Origin: Rhizobium sp. Root482
GTDB lineage: Bacteria; Pseudomonadota; Alphaproteobacteria; Rhizobiales; Rhizobiaceae
Direction: 5' to 3'
NCBI RefSeq assembly: GCF_001426565.1
Contig: NZ_LMFA01000024.1
Span: forward strand, 873-64,872
Length of the DNA: 64,000 nt
Shown here: positions 1 through 9,154 of the stretch, piece after piece
How the letters are laid out: each line of letters opens with the position of its first letter
Position numbering within the stretch: position 1 is the stretch's first letter
Program-made: the position numbers and the translations under genes
Notes under the pieces: generated by a model
The model's input: only the letters and a program-made list of their open reading frames with translations
The model's database searches: none
Told to the model about the DNA's origin: nothing

Positions 1-146
1 CCGAAGTCTCTCTCCACGGCATCAACACCTCCCGCAAAAAGCGAAAAGTGTTACCGATGTCTCCGGTACAAAACGTCACCTATCTCTCAGGTCGGACAGT
101 GATAAGTCTATCTGGTCGCCATTTGCACCACCACTGCGTATCGGTG

Positions 147-427
147 CTGAAGGCCAACCGTGATTTTCACACGGCAATCGCGCAAGGATCAGGCAATCCG
201 CGGTTGGCGGCGATGGTTTCGAATATCTCGACGAATGTGCCAAGCTGTTTTATCTTGGCACTCGCAGCCGGGACGTGAATCCGGAGACCGATAACGACCA
301 CAGGCGTATCGTCAAGGAACTGCGGTTCAGGGACAGCGAAAAGGCGCGGGCGGCAGTGGTGGAACACAACGAGCATACCCGCCTGGGCGTACTGAAGGCG
401 CTTATTTCGAGCATGTCAGCGGACTGA
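147..427 (+). pseudogene. Remnant of a GntR (FCD-domain) regulator
   Basis: The stretch encodes the C-terminal part of an FCD ligand-binding domain in two reading frames. The first frame reads KANRDFHTAIAQGSGNPRL, the typical first helices and histidine of FCD. At about position 215-220 the coding passes to another frame, reading FEYLDECAKLFYLG and ending in EKARAAVVEHNEHTRLGVL before a TGA at 425-427. No winged-helix DNA-binding domain is visible upstream. It is therefore a truncated, frameshifted gene rather than a working regulator. An intact FCD regulator follows on the opposite strand. A sequencing error could explain the frameshift but not the missing N-terminus. Confidence 0.6.
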
Positions 428-447
428 TGGTCTAGCGGCCGCGGCCC

Positions 448-1137
448 TCACGGGGCAAGTCCTGCGCATTGTGCGGTGTTGCGGATATGGGTCTCCATCT
501 CCGCCTTGGCTCGACCTCCGTCATTTGCCGCAAGTGCCGCGATGATGCGCCTATGTTCCGCGATTGAAGCCTTCATCCGATCGGGATCCGTCATGGGGAT
601 CGGTTGGCGCTGCGTCTCGGTGACCTGGGCGCGAACGGTCTCATAGAGGGCACGCAGCATGGCATTGGCACAGGCGGAAACGATCGTGCCGTGGAACTCG
701 AGGTCGGCCTCGACATTGGCCAGGCGATCCTGATGCGCCCAGCATTCCTCCATGGTTCGCGTGGCATTTCCCATTCGTTCAAGCTGCAACTGCGTGAGGC
801 GACCGGCCGAGAGACGGGCGATTTCCCCCTCAAGCAGAATGCGGGTTTGAAACACGTCGAAGACCGAATAGCTGTCGGAATAGCGCCATGGCGCCATATG
901 GCCCGACGGAGCTTCCGGATTGCCGACCACGAACGTGCCGCGGCCGGGCTCCGTCTTGAGCAGGCCCAGCGTCTCGAGCGTCAGCAGCGCCTCGCGCAAT
1001 GAAGCCCGGCTGATGCCGAATTTCTGTGAAAACTCCCGCTGGGAGGGGATTTTCTCGCCCGTCTTCAGGCTGCCATCGGTGATCATGGTCTGGATTTCTC
1101 GCGCCACCGATTGGGGGACGAGCGTCCTGGTGAGCAT
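448..1137 (-). CDS. GntR family (FadR subfamily, FCD) transcriptional regulator
   Basis: This 229-residue protein has an N-terminal winged helix-turn-helix at about residues 10-68, including IPSQREFSQKFGISRASLREAL and the wing EPGRGTFV, followed by an all-helical FCD ligand-binding domain at about 95-215 with the expected histidine pattern (EFHGTI, EHRRIIAAL, METHI). FCD regulators are usually metabolite-responsive repressors of neighbouring catabolic genes. The gene is divergent from the amino acid importer and hydantoinase operon, and two tandem GGTnnnACC half-palindromes, the FadR-type operator core, lie between them. It probably controls that operon and itself. The effector is unknown; a substrate of the operon is the natural guess. 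Confidence 0.9.
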   Translation of the reverse strand: MLTRTLVPQSVAREIQTMITDGSLKTGEKIPSQREFSQKFGISRASLREALLTLETLGLLKTEPGRGTFVVGNPEAPSGHMAPWRYSDSYSVFDVFQTRILLEGEIARLSAGRLTQLQLERMGNATRTMEECWAHQDRLANVEADLEFHGTIVSACANAMLRALYETVRAQVTETQRQPIPMTDPDRMKASIAEHRRIIAALAANDGGRAKAEMETHIRNTAQCAGLAP

Positions 1138-1228
1138 TGCTTTTTCTCCTTGGGCACCGAATGTCCCCGAGTTATTTTTTATTGCCCCTCTTGCAAAGTG
1201 GCAAGGCGCGTGATTGTCTGGCCGAACT

Positions 1229-1246
1229 GGTCAGACCGGTTAGACC
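1229..1246. promoter_or_regulatory. Tandem GGTnnnACC operator, probable GntR site
   Basis: Two adjacent 9-bp units, GGTCAGACC and GGTTAGACC, follow one another without a gap between the divergent GntR gene and the importer operon. Both fit the GGTnnnACC core used by many FadR-subfamily regulators. A third partial copy (GGTCAGG) starts at 1251. Assignment to the neighbouring regulator is inferred from position and family knowledge. Confidence 0.6.
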
Positions 1247-1293
1247 GCCAGGTCAGGATTAGTGAAGTCATGCCAAAAAAGCAAGGGGAACTC

Positions 1294-2091
1294 ATGACAC
1301 GCGCATCCATATTCAAAACAACATTTCTCTCCGCCGTTTTCGCCTCTGTCGGCACATTCACCGCTCATGCCGCCGATCTGAATGTCGGCGCCAATATCGG
1401 CAATGTTCCCTGGGAGTTCCAGGATGCCGAAGGCAAGATCGTTGGCTTCGAAGTCGATCTGGTCAACGAGGTGGCGAAAAGGCTCGGAAAATCGGTCGAA
1501 TTCGTCAACACGCCATTCAACGGCTTGTTTTCGGCCGTCCAGTCCGGGCGGATCAACATCGCGATTTCCTCCATCACGATCACGGACAAACGGCTGGAAT
1601 CGGTTACCTTCGCGCAGCCCTACTACGATAGCGATCAGTCGCTGACCGTCACCGCCGCTTCGGGCATAACCGGCCTGAAGGACATGGAGGGCAAGGTCGT
1701 CGGGGTCGATACCGGTTCGACCGGCGATATGTGGGCGGAAAGCAACAAGGGCAGCCTCAACTTTGGCGAGATCCGCCGCTTTGAGGGCCTTTCCCCCGCC
1801 ATGCTCGATCTCGTCGCCGGCCGGGTGGATGGTTATATCAGCGACATTCCCGCCTTGCTCTACTACGTCAAGGACAAGCCCCAGCTCAAGGTCGTCGAAC
1901 GCATCCCGACAGGCGAGAAATACTCGATGATGTTCAACAAGGGCGACCCGCTGGCAAAGGAAGTCAATGACGTCATCACGACATTGAAGGGCGAAGGGTT
2001 CATCGCCAAGCTGCACGAGAGCTGGTTCGGCGCCAAGGCCGAGGACACGACATCGTCCGTCGTCGTGCTCGACATGCCCGCCGCTAAGTAA
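1294..2091 (+). CDS. Polar amino acid ABC transporter, periplasmic binding protein
   Basis: This 265-residue protein carries a Sec signal peptide (residues 1-26, cleavage after TAHA) and an SBP_bac_3 fold: ANIGNVPWEFQDAEGKIVGF, then EVDLVNEVAKRLG, FNGLFSAVQSGRINIAISSITIT and the C-terminal ESWFG. It captures a small amino acid-like ligand in the periplasm for the permease and ATPase encoded next. I chose the ATG at 1294 because AAGGGGA lies seven bases upstream and the signal peptide starts there; an in-frame ATG at 1270 lacks a comparable site. Linkage to a dihydropyrimidinase suggests a hydantoin, ureido acid or amino acid ligand, which is inference. Confidence 0.9.
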   Translation: MTRASIFKTTFLSAVFASVGTFTAHAADLNVGANIGNVPWEFQDAEGKIVGFEVDLVNEVAKRLGKSVEFVNTPFNGLFSAVQSGRINIAISSITITDKRLESVTFAQPYYDSDQSLTVTAASGITGLKDMEGKVVGVDTGSTGDMWAESNKGSLNFGEIRRFEGLSPAMLDLVAGRVDGYISDIPALLYYVKDKPQLKVVERIPTGEKYSMMFNKGDPLAKEVNDVITTLKGEGFIAKLHESWFGAKAEDTTSSVVVLDMPAAK

Positions 2092-2099
2092 CCTCACGC

Positions 2100-2126
2100 T
2101 CCGGCGAGGTGAATAGCCTCGCCGGA
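2100..2126 (+). other. Intercistronic stem-loop between binding protein and permease
   Basis: A perfect 10-bp inverted repeat (TCCGGCGAGG / CCTCGCCGGA, 7-base loop) sits between the binding-protein gene and the permease gene. No run of T follows, so it is more likely an RNA-stabilising or processing hairpin that raises the level of the binding protein over the membrane components than a full terminator. Confidence 0.6.
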
Positions 2127-2146
2127 TCACCAGGAGCCGTCTCGGC

Positions 2147-2818
2147 ATGAATCTCATAAACACGTTCTTCAATGTCGGGGTGCTGCTCGACAGCTTGCCG
2201 CAACTTCTCTGGGGGCTCGTCGTAACTCTCCAGATCGGCCTGACGAGCATTGTCTGCGGGCTTGCCGGCGGGCTGTTCCTGGCCATCGCCCGACTTTACG
2301 CCCCGGCTTTCTTCCAGATACTCCTTCGCATCTACGTCGATATCTTCCGGTCGATCCCGCTGCTCGTGCTGCTGATTATCGTCTACTACGCGCTTCCCTT
2401 CGTCGGAATTCGTCTATCGCCGTTTCTCTCGGCGGTGACGGCGCTCAGCCTTGTTTCGGCGGCCTACACGGCGGAGATTTTCAGGGCGGGAATAGAGGCT
2501 ATTCCTCGCGGGCAGTTCGAGGCATCGGCGGCATTGGGGCTTTCGAACAGGCACACAATGATCGACGTCATCCTGCCTCAGGCGATCCGTATCGTTATTC
2601 CGCCGCTCACCAATAATTGCATCAATGTCTTGAAGGACACCGCGCTCGCCTCGGTCGTCGCCATGCCGGATCTCTTGAAGCAGGCGACGCAGGCGCAGGC
2701 GCTTTCGGCGAACCCGACGCCGCTGATCGGGGCTGCTATCATCTACATAATCCTGCTCTGGCCCATGGTCACCGTCGTCGCGAAACTCGAGAGGCATTTC
2801 AGCCGGGGAGATCGCTGA
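2147..2818 (+). CDS. Polar amino acid ABC transporter permease
   Basis: This 223-residue integral membrane protein belongs to the His/Glu/Gln/Arg/opine permease family. Hydrophobic segments begin at about residue 15 and the coupling EAA loop is visible as [20 protein letters not shown] around residues 125-145. [17 protein letters not shown] is a characteristic early motif. It probably works as a homodimer, since only one permease gene is present. The stop codon overlaps the ATG of the ATPase gene by one base, indicating translational coupling. Confidence 0.92.
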   Translation: MNLINTFFNVGVLLDSLPQLLWGLVVTLQIGLTSIVCGLAGGLFLAIARLYAPAFFQILLRIYVDIFRSIPLLVLLIIVYYALPFVGIRLSPFLSAVTALSLVSAAYTAEIFRAGIEAIPRGQFEASAALGLSNRHTMIDVILPQAIRIVIPPLTNNCINVLKDTALASVVAMPDLLKQATQAQALSANPTPLIGAAIIYIILLWPMVTVVAKLERHFSRGDR

Positions 2819-3555
2819 TGGCGGCCCTGATTTCCATTCGCGGGCTCAAGAAAGCCTTCGGCAGCTTTACCGTGCTGCACGATATCGATCTGGATATAGC
2901 CGAAGGCGAGGTCGTCTGCGTGATCGGACCCTCGGGCTCCGGCAAGTCCACCCTCATTCGCTGCATCAATCGGCTCGAAGCTTTCGATCCCGAAAGCACC
3001 ATCACGGTCGGCGGCATCAAGGTCGAGCAAGGCGCTGCGCTTGCCAAGGTCAGGGCAGAGGTGGGCATGGTGTTCCAGTCCTTCAATCTCTTCCCGCACA
3101 TGACGGTGCTGCGAAACGTGATGCTCGCGCCGATGCGTGTCCGGGGAACGACTGCGGCCGCAGCCGAGATCAAGGCGCGTGACCTTCTTGCCCGTGTCGG
3201 GATTTTGGAACAGGCCGAAAAATTTCCGGGCCAGCTCTCAGGCGGCCAGCAACAGCGCGTCGCAATCGCCCGCGCCCTGGCGATGGAGCCAAAAGTCCTT
3301 CTGTTCGATGAGCCGACATCCTCTCTCGATCCGGAGATGGTCGGTGAAGTCCTCGATGTCATGCGCAAGCTGGCAGGGACCGGTGTGACGATGCTCGTCG
3401 TCACCCATGAAATGGGCTTTGCCCGCCAGGTCGCCGACCGCGTCATCTTCATGGACGGCGGGCGCATCCTCGAGGCCGGCACGCCGGCACAGATATTCGA
3501 CAGCCCTCAGGAAGACCGGACGCGCGGCTTCCTGCGCGCCGTACTCAATCATTGA
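2818..3555 (+). CDS. Polar amino acid ABC transporter ATP-binding protein
   Basis: This 245-residue cytoplasmic ATPase of the GlnQ/HisP type has Walker [10 protein letters not shown] at about residue 40, Q-loop [13 protein letters not shown] signature LSGGQQQR, Walker [15 protein letters not shown] and switch histidine [11 protein letters not shown]. It energises the permease encoded immediately upstream. I take the ATG at 2818, which overlaps the upstream stop as TGATG and gives the normal family length and N-terminus; longer readings would run into the permease gene. Confidence 0.93.
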   Translation: MAALISIRGLKKAFGSFTVLHDIDLDIAEGEVVCVIGPSGSGKSTLIRCINRLEAFDPESTITVGGIKVEQGAALAKVRAEVGMVFQSFNLFPHMTVLRNVMLAPMRVRGTTAAAAEIKARDLLARVGILEQAEKFPGQLSGGQQQRVAIARALAMEPKVLLFDEPTSSLDPEMVGEVLDVMRKLAGTGVTMLVVTHEMGFARQVADRVIFMDGGRILEAGTPAQIFDSPQEDRTRGFLRAVLNH

Positions 3556-3580
3556 TCACGGGTAATCAGAGGACAGCAAC

Positions 3581-4855
3581 ATGGCCAATTCACGATTGGA
3601 CCTCGACTTCGCACGCAGCCAGTTTCCGGGCCTCAAGAGGGGTTGGACCTTCTTCGACAATGCCGGTGGCTCGCAGATCGTCAAAGGCGCGCTCGATCGT
3701 ATCAATACGTTCCTGATTGAGAAAAACGTGCAGATCGGCGGCTCCTATGCCGTTTCCCAGGATGCGGCAAAGGCGCTTTGGGAGGCCCGGACGGCAGCCA
3801 TGCATCTCGTCAATGCAAGCCGGCCGGAAGAAATCGTGTTCGGGAACTCAACGACCGCGCTTCTCCAAAATCTGGCGCGCGCCATGGCAAGTCAGCTGAC
3901 CGCGGGCGACGAGATCGTCGTGACCGTCAGCGACCACGAATCCAATATCGGGCCATGGGACAGGTTGCAGCAAGCGGGCATCGTTCTCAAAATCTGGCCG
4001 CTCAACAGGCAAACCCTGACGCTGGACCTTTGCGACCTTGAACCTCTGGTCAGCGATCGCACCAAAATGGTCTGCGTCACCCATGCCTCTAACATTCTGG
4101 GCACCGTCAATCCGATCCGCGAAATTGCCGACTTCGTCCATGCGCGCGGCATCAAGCTTTGCGTCGATGCCGTTGCCTATGCGCCGCATCGTGCAGTCGA
4201 TGTTCAGGCCTTCGACGCCGATTATTACGTCTTCAGCCTCTATAAAACCTACGGGCCTCATTACGCGTTGATGTACGGCAAGTACGATCTGCTCCTCGAA
4301 CTCGATACGCTCTATCACTATTTTTACGGCAAGGACAAAGTGCCAGGCAAGCTCGAGCCCGGCAATCCGAACTACGAGCTCGCCTACGCGACCTGCGGCA
4401 TCGTCGATTATCTCTGCGAGCACGCCGCCCGCCTGGGCGAGACCGGCAGTGTCCGCCAGAAGATCGAGCGTGCCTTCGAGGCCATTACCGAGCACGAGGA
4501 CTTGCTGACGGAGCGCCTCCTGTCCTATCTGCGTTCGCGCAATGATTGCCGGATCGTTGGTGAAGCCGTCAACCGCGACAGCAAACGGGTTCCCACCATA
4601 TCGTTTCGCTTCGACGGGCGCGATGCCGCGCAGATCTGCAAGGCCGTCGACGCGGAAAAGATCGCCATTCGCTTCGGCGATTTCCACTCCCGCCGTCTCG
4701 CCGAATATCTGGATCTCACCGACCATAACGGCATGCTGCGGGTATCGATGGTGCACTACAACACGCTGGAGGAAGTGGACCGGCTGACCGCGGCCTTCGA
4801 TCGGATACTGTCCAGCGATATCGGAACGGCCGCCGCACTTGAGGCCACACAATAG
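3581..4855 (+). CDS. Class V aminotransferase fold PLP enzyme (cysteine desulfurase-like)
   Basis: This 424-residue fold-type I PLP enzyme resembles the cysteine desulfurase-like branch (TIGR01976 type): FFDNAGGSQ near the N-terminus, GNSTTALLQNLARA, SDHESNIGPW, the cofactor aspartate in CVDAVAYAPH (D196) and the Schiff-base lysine in FSLYKTYGPH (K222). No mobile-loop cysteine motif of the IscS/SufS type was recognised, so a true desulfurase role is doubtful. It lies between the importer and the dihydropyrimidinase in one operon, so it may transform the amino acid released by, or taken up for, that pathway. Exact reaction unknown. Confidence 0.85.
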   Translation: MANSRLDLDFARSQFPGLKRGWTFFDNAGGSQIVKGALDRINTFLIEKNVQIGGSYAVSQDAAKALWEARTAAMHLVNASRPEEIVFGNSTTALLQNLARAMASQLTAGDEIVVTVSDHESNIGPWDRLQQAGIVLKIWPLNRQTLTLDLCDLEPLVSDRTKMVCVTHASNILGTVNPIREIADFVHARGIKLCVDAVAYAPHRAVDVQAFDADYYVFSLYKTYGPHYALMYGKYDLLLELDTLYHYFYGKDKVPGKLEPGNPNYELAYATCGIVDYLCEHAARLGETGSVRQKIERAFEAITEHEDLLTERLLSYLRSRNDCRIVGEAVNRDSKRVPTISFRFDGRDAAQICKAVDAEKIAIRFGDFHSRRLAEYLDLTDHNGMLRVSMVHYNTLEEVDRLTAAFDRILSSDIGTAAALEATQ

Positions 4856-4866
4856 GGGCGGCTCTG

Positions 4867-6276
4867 ATGGGCTTTGACACGATCATCAGGAACGGAACGG
4901 TCGTGACTGCCAGCGACACCTTCCAATGCGACGTGGGTATCGTCGGCGGGCGGATAGCTGCGCTTGCGGCGGAATTGACGGATGCCACCGAGGTCATAGA
5001 TGCAACCGGCCTGTACGTCATGCCGGGCGGGATAGACAGCCACGTCCATCTCGACCAGCCTTCTGGCGACGGCATCGTCATGGCGGATGACTTCGAAAGC
5101 GGCACCCGGTCGGCGGCGATTGGAGGCAACAGTACGGTTCTCACCTTTTGCATGCAGGAGAAAGGGCAGAGCCTTCGCGAGGCCCTGAAAATCTATCATG
5201 CCAAGGCCGAGGGGCGTTGCCACGTCGATGTTTCCTTCCACCTGGTCGTTACCGACCCGACGCCGGACGTTCTCGGCCAGGAACTGCCGGCCCTGGTGGC
5301 CGATGGTTATACGTCGATCAAGGTCTTCATGACCTATGATGGTCTGCGTCTGCGAGACGACGAGATACTCGCCACGCTCGATACCGCCCGAAGAACCGGT
5401 GCGCTTGTGATGGTCCATTGCGAGAACGAGGACGCGATCCGCTATCTGATCGGACGCCATGAGGCGGAAGGGCAGGTCGAACCAAAATATCATGCAACGA
5501 CACGGCCGATCGCCGCGGAGCGCGAAGCGACCCATCGCGCCCTTTCACTGGCGGAGATCGTCGATACTCCCATCGTCATCGTGCATGTCTCTAACCGCGA
5601 GGCGATGGAGGAAATTCGCAGGGCGAGGGAACGCGGGCAGAAGATCGCCGGGGAAACATGCCCGCAATATCTGCTGCTGACCGCCGATGACCTGGATGCC
5701 GATGCGCTCGAAGGGGCGAAATATGTCTGTTCGCCACCTCCTCGCGACAAACCCAGCCAGGACGCTTGTTGGGAGGGTATAGAACAAGGTGTATTCGACC
5801 TGTTTTCGTCGGATCACTGCCCTTTCCGGTTCGATGATCCGGAGGGCAAGCTCAACGAGAAGGGCAAACGGAACTTCCGCTGGATTCCGAACGGCATACC
5901 AGGCGTCGCAACCCGCCTTCCCATCCTCTTCTCCGAAGGCGTCGTGAAAGGACGCATCGACCTCAATCGCTTCGTTGCCCTGACATCGACCAATCATGCA
6001 AAACTCTATGGGCTCTATCCGCGCAAGGGTACGATCGCCGTAGGCTCCGATGCCGATATCGCTCTCTGGAACCCGGAAAAACGGGTAACATTGACAAACG
6101 ATCTGCTGCAGCATGGGGCCGACTACACGCCCTATGAAGGGCTTTCTGTCGTCGGTTGGCCGGTGCGGCTTCTCATTCGTGGAAAAACCGTAACACAGGA
6201 TGGGACGGTTACGGATGAAAGCAACGGCCTGTTCATCCGCCGAGGACCGTCCGCATTGAGTGCGAGCAGACAATAG
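4867..6276 (+). CDS. hydA: Dihydropyrimidinase / hydantoinase
   Basis: This 469-residue cyclic amidohydrolase opens dihydropyrimidines or 5-substituted hydantoins to N-carbamoyl amino acids. All expected active-site groups are present: H59 and H61 (DSHVHLDQP), the carboxylated lysine K152 with the stereo-gate tyrosine Y157 (SIKVFMTYDG), H184 (MVHCENEDA), H240 (IVHVSNREA), D316 (SSDHCPF), the CSPP loop and NGIPG. The binuclear zinc site should therefore be intact. It is the last gene of the operon starting at 1294. No N-carbamoyl amino acid amidohydrolase or beta-ureidopropionase accompanies it in this window, so the second hydrolysis must come from elsewhere or the natural substrate differs. 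Confidence 0.92.
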   Translation: MGFDTIIRNGTVVTASDTFQCDVGIVGGRIAALAAELTDATEVIDATGLYVMPGGIDSHVHLDQPSGDGIVMADDFESGTRSAAIGGNSTVLTFCMQEKGQSLREALKIYHAKAEGRCHVDVSFHLVVTDPTPDVLGQELPALVADGYTSIKVFMTYDGLRLRDDEILATLDTARRTGALVMVHCENEDAIRYLIGRHEAEGQVEPKYHATTRPIAAEREATHRALSLAEIVDTPIVIVHVSNREAMEEIRRARERGQKIAGETCPQYLLLTADDLDADALEGAKYVCSPPPRDKPSQDACWEGIEQGVFDLFSSDHCPFRFDDPEGKLNEKGKRNFRWIPNGIPGVATRLPILFSEGVVKGRIDLNRFVALTSTNHAKLYGLYPRKGTIAVGSDADIALWNPEKRVTLTNDLLQHGADYTPYEGLSVVGWPVRLLIRGKTVTQDGTVTDESNGLFIRRGPSALSASRQ

Positions 6277-6450
6277 CAGGAATGGCTGGAGAGGCACCGC
6301 TTCCCGCCTGCTTTCGGCGGACAGTGTATTGGCCCGGCCATAGGATATCCTAAAGCGCGTCCCTCGGATTCGCTTCCGGCCCGAAGTGGCGATTTCGGTG
6401 GATCGAGGGAGGCGCCCACCCACGGCATGACGTTATCACCGCGGCGGCGG

Positions 6451-6470
6451 CGCGCCGAGATCTCGGCGCG
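6451..6470. terminator. Perfect palindrome between convergent genes
   Basis: A 20-bp perfect palindrome (arms CGCGCCGAGA / TCTCGGCGCG) lies in the 246-bp gap between the convergent hydantoinase and MFS genes. It can form a GC-rich hairpin in either direction, but neither flank has a clear T run, so termination is only plausible. Nothing else was recognised in the gap. Confidence 0.4.
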
Positions 6471-6522
6471 TCATTGTTCGGGCGCTTGACTGCCGCGTCT
6501 GGTGGTGCGGCCGCAAGCAAGA

Positions 6523-7731
6523 TCAGCCGCGGGGCTGCAGCAGCGCCAGGACGACGGTCGATGCGGCAAGGACGGCAGTGAGGATCAAGGGGCCTGTGGC
6601 GCCATAACTGTCGACGACATAGCCGCCGACAACCGCCCCGATACTGATAGCGACCTGGAAAGAAACCACCATCAGGCTACCCGCCGCCTCAAGCGCGTCG
6701 GGTGCTCCACGGGACAGATTGGTCGGCAGCACCACCGGTGCCATGCCGAAGGCGAAGCCCCAAAGCGTGGCGAAACCGAAGGCAGCTCCGATGTGGGCGC
6801 CCCAAAGCACCAGCGCGAGTGCTGCAAATGCCATCAATGCTGCGGTGACTGTCAGTGCCAAACGAATATTGATGTCGGCCATTCGGCCGCCGGCGACATT
6901 GCCGACCACGGCGGCGATGCCAAACCCGAGCAGCGCGAGCGCAATTGCCCCGGTAGCAAGGAGAGTCACCTGTTCGAGAAAGGGGCGCACATAGACCGAC
7001 CCGGCAAAATGCCCCGTCATGAGTAAAAGAATGGCAAGCATTCCCAACTGCACACGCCGCCGCCGCATCAGCTGAAAGACATCGACGAGACTGTTGCTTG
7101 CGCTGGCAGGCAGCGTCGGCAAGCTGAGCAACTGGAGCAGCATGGCAAGTGCGGCAAGCCCGGCGGTCATGGCCATGGCGCTGCGCCAGCCCATCCAATC
7201 GCTGATCAAGGCGCCCATCGAAGGTGCTGCTATCGTAGCGAACGAGACGCCGAGCGTAACGATGGCCATGCCCCGACCTGTTGCATTGGCGCCGACCAGC
7301 CTTGCCACCACGGCGACTGAAAGTGCCCAGAAGGCGCTCAGCGCGATTCCCAGTCCGGCTCGGCCCAGCAGCAACAGCCAAAAATCGGTCGCCAGGGCCG
7401 CAAGGATATTGGAGGCGATCGCCAAAGCACTGAGACCGACCAAGACCGTCTTGCGGTTCAATCTGCCGATGAGGACGTTGCTCAACAAGGCTGCTACGGC
7501 GCCGACGGAAGCGGTGGCGGTGACGACCTGTCCGGCTGTTCCCTCGCTGACGCCAAGATCGCGGGCCAATGGAGTCAGCAGGCCTGCTGGCAGGAACTCG
7601 GCCGACACCAGGGCGAAACTGGTGGCTGCCATCGAAAGAACCGCGAACCAGGTGGATGCGCTCCACGCAGCCGGCTCTGCCGCATCAAGGTCCATCAGTG
7701 GAACGTCAAGTTGTGATGTTGTGTCCGTCAT
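6523..7731 (-). CDS. MFS transporter, DHA1 family (NepI/AraJ-like exporter)
   Basis: This protein of about 402 residues has twelve hydrophobic segments and the N-terminal motif ALVSAEFLPAGLLTPLARDLGVSEGTAG, characteristic of the AraJ/NepI/YdhP group of proton-driven exporters of sugars, nucleosides or drugs. The loop GRLNRKTVLVG is a form of MFS motif A. I chose the ATG at 7731 because GGAGA precedes it at good spacing; the in-frame ATG at 7761 has no ribosome site. It lies 58 bases downstream of, and in the same direction as, an AraC regulator that probably controls it. Substrate cannot be assigned from sequence. Confidence 0.88.
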   Translation of the reverse strand: MTDTTSQLDVPLMDLDAAEPAAWSASTWFAVLSMAATSFALVSAEFLPAGLLTPLARDLGVSEGTAGQVVTATASVGAVAALLSNVLIGRLNRKTVLVGLSALAIASNILAALATDFWLLLLGRAGLGIALSAFWALSVAVVARLVGANATGRGMAIVTLGVSFATIAAPSMGALISDWMGWRSAMAMTAGLAALAMLLQLLSLPTLPASASNSLVDVFQLMRRRRVQLGMLAILLLMTGHFAGSVYVRPFLEQVTLLATGAIALALLGFGIAAVVGNVAGGRMADINIRLALTVTAALMAFAALALVLWGAHIGAAFGFATLWGFAFGMAPVVLPTNLSRGAPDALEAAGSLMVVSFQVAISIGAVVGGYVVDSYGATGPLILTAVLAASTVVLALLQPRG

Positions 7732-7789
7732 CGAGCTATCTCCGTTGTTGGGAGATGTCATAGATGACTATTACAGGATTATATGTGTC

Positions 7790-8779
7790 TTAAAATCCGA
7801 TATCCATGTCAATTCGTCCGGAAATCGTGCGGCGCACAACGCCCGGTGAGACATTCGTGATGCGCTTGAAGGCGCGTGCGAAGGACGCCTCGGATTCATA
7901 GCCCAACCGGGAGGCGACCTTGGCCACCGACATGCCGTCCTGTCCCAGCAACTCCCGGGCAAGCTGCATACGCAGACGGGCAAGATAGCGGGCGGCGCCT
8001 TCTCCCAAAACGGCGCTGAAGCGCTCCGCGAAGATCGAGCGCGACTGGCCTGCCACCCCGGCGAGGCTTTCGAGAGTCCAGTTATGGCCGGGATCTCGGT
8101 GCATGGCTGCCAGCGCCCGACCGATATGGGGGTCGCGGATAGCGGCGAGCCAACCGGTGGTCGAGGCTCCGCTGCAATTGACCCAGCAGCGAATGAGCCG
8201 CGCGACGAGCAAATCCGCCATCCGCGACAAGACGGTAGCGCTGCCCATCTGCGGCTGTACAGCCTCTGCCGTCATTGCGGCCAGCAGGGGACCGATGATC
8301 GGATCGTTGCCGGCGACGTCGCAGCCCTTGATGATCGGCGGCATCATGGCGATCAAGGGACTGAGGGCATAGGCGCTCAATGCCATGGATCCGCAAAACA
8401 GGGTGCTGGTCGCACCCTCTCCTTCCTGCACTACCTCGCAGACATTGCCCCCCAACTTTATTATCCGGCAATCCTCAAGCGAATTGCCCACAACATCCGG
8501 CGCGCTGGCCAGTCGATGTGAAATGCCCTGCGGCAACAGCACCAGATCGCCATCGTGCAACTCCCGCCATCCCTCGGCTTCGGTATGGACCCAGCATGGG
8601 CCCTGGCTGACAAAGTGAAAGCGAAGCAGCGGTTGTTGTTCAAAGGCGATGCTCCACGGATGTCGCAGTTCGCAGCGCCCATAACTCACGCCACTCAAGC
8701 GGAAGTCTTGCAGGACCTCGCTGAGGGCATCCATGGGAATAAGCGGTAGCGAGGCTGGCAGGGACGAATTATCAAGCAT
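7790..8779 (-). CDS. AraC family transcriptional regulator
   Basis: This 329-residue regulator has an N-terminal cupin-like sensing domain (cupin_6 type; GDLVLLPQGISHRLAS near residue 80) and a C-terminal double helix-turn-helix of AraC type, seen as LESLAGVAGQSRSIFAERFSAVLG and SVAKVASRLGYESEASFARAFKRITNVSPG. It is followed by the MFS exporter gene, making a regulator-exporter pair typical of toxic compound or metabolite efflux. The start is uncertain: the ATG at 8779 has no clear ribosome site and sits against an inverted repeat; an internal ATG (MDALSEVLQ, about 15 residues later) is an alternative. Confidence 0.88.
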   Translation of the reverse strand: MLDNSSLPASLPLIPMDALSEVLQDFRLSGVSYGRCELRHPWSIAFEQQPLLRFHFVSQGPCWVHTEAEGWRELHDGDLVLLPQGISHRLASAPDVVGNSLEDCRIIKLGGNVCEVVQEGEGATSTLFCGSMALSAYALSPLIAMMPPIIKGCDVAGNDPIIGPLLAAMTAEAVQPQMGSATVLSRMADLLVARLIRCWVNCSGASTTGWLAAIRDPHIGRALAAMHRDPGHNWTLESLAGVAGQSRSIFAERFSAVLGEGAARYLARLRMQLARELLGQDGMSVAKVASRLGYESEASFARAFKRITNVSPGVVRRTISGRIDMDIGF

Positions 8780-8781
8780 CT

Positions 8782-8797
8782 AGCATAATTATATGCT
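8782..8797. promoter_or_regulatory. Inverted repeat next to the AraC start
   Basis: AGCATA and TATGCT form a perfect 6-bp inverted repeat separated by ATTA, ending three bases before the assigned start codon of the AraC gene. It covers the place where a ribosome site should be, so it may be an autoregulatory operator or an RNA hairpin limiting translation. AT-rich surroundings also fit a promoter. Confidence 0.35.
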
Positions 8798-9154
8798 GCG
8801 CGTCCGGCATGCAAGCGCAAACAAGAAACATCATGTCCGCAAAACGAACTGGCAAAAGTGTTATCTGCGGACCTTGCCGCTCCGGTGTTTTGGGTTAGTT
8901 GTGTCCCGCATGAATGACAAGGAAATGTAATGTCGTTTGGACGAGGGCCGTTGCTGCAGGAGTCGATCTGATACAGGCTCTTTTCGAGGAGGAACTGCGC
9001 CAACCAGCAGCGGATAGAGCCAGGGAGGCCTCCAACGATGTCTTGTTTGACGCTTTCAAGATGAAGTCTCGCCAGACACCGTCGGCTTTTCTCGTCAAAG
9101 CTTAGTCAGTGCGTTGCCAGCCAGACAGAGTGCGTTTCTGTAAAGCCGAGGCCT
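8798..9154. other. Intergenic region without a recognised gene
   Basis: This stretch of about 357 bases upstream of the AraC gene and downstream of a LysR gene contains only short open frames on both strands with no recognisable protein similarity. No RNA gene, repeat or clear terminator was seen. Confidence 0.5.

Noticed and set aside
8914-9105. Short open frames on both strands between the AraC and LysR genes
   Set aside because: No ribosome site of note, no similarity, and both strands are equally open, as expected by chance.
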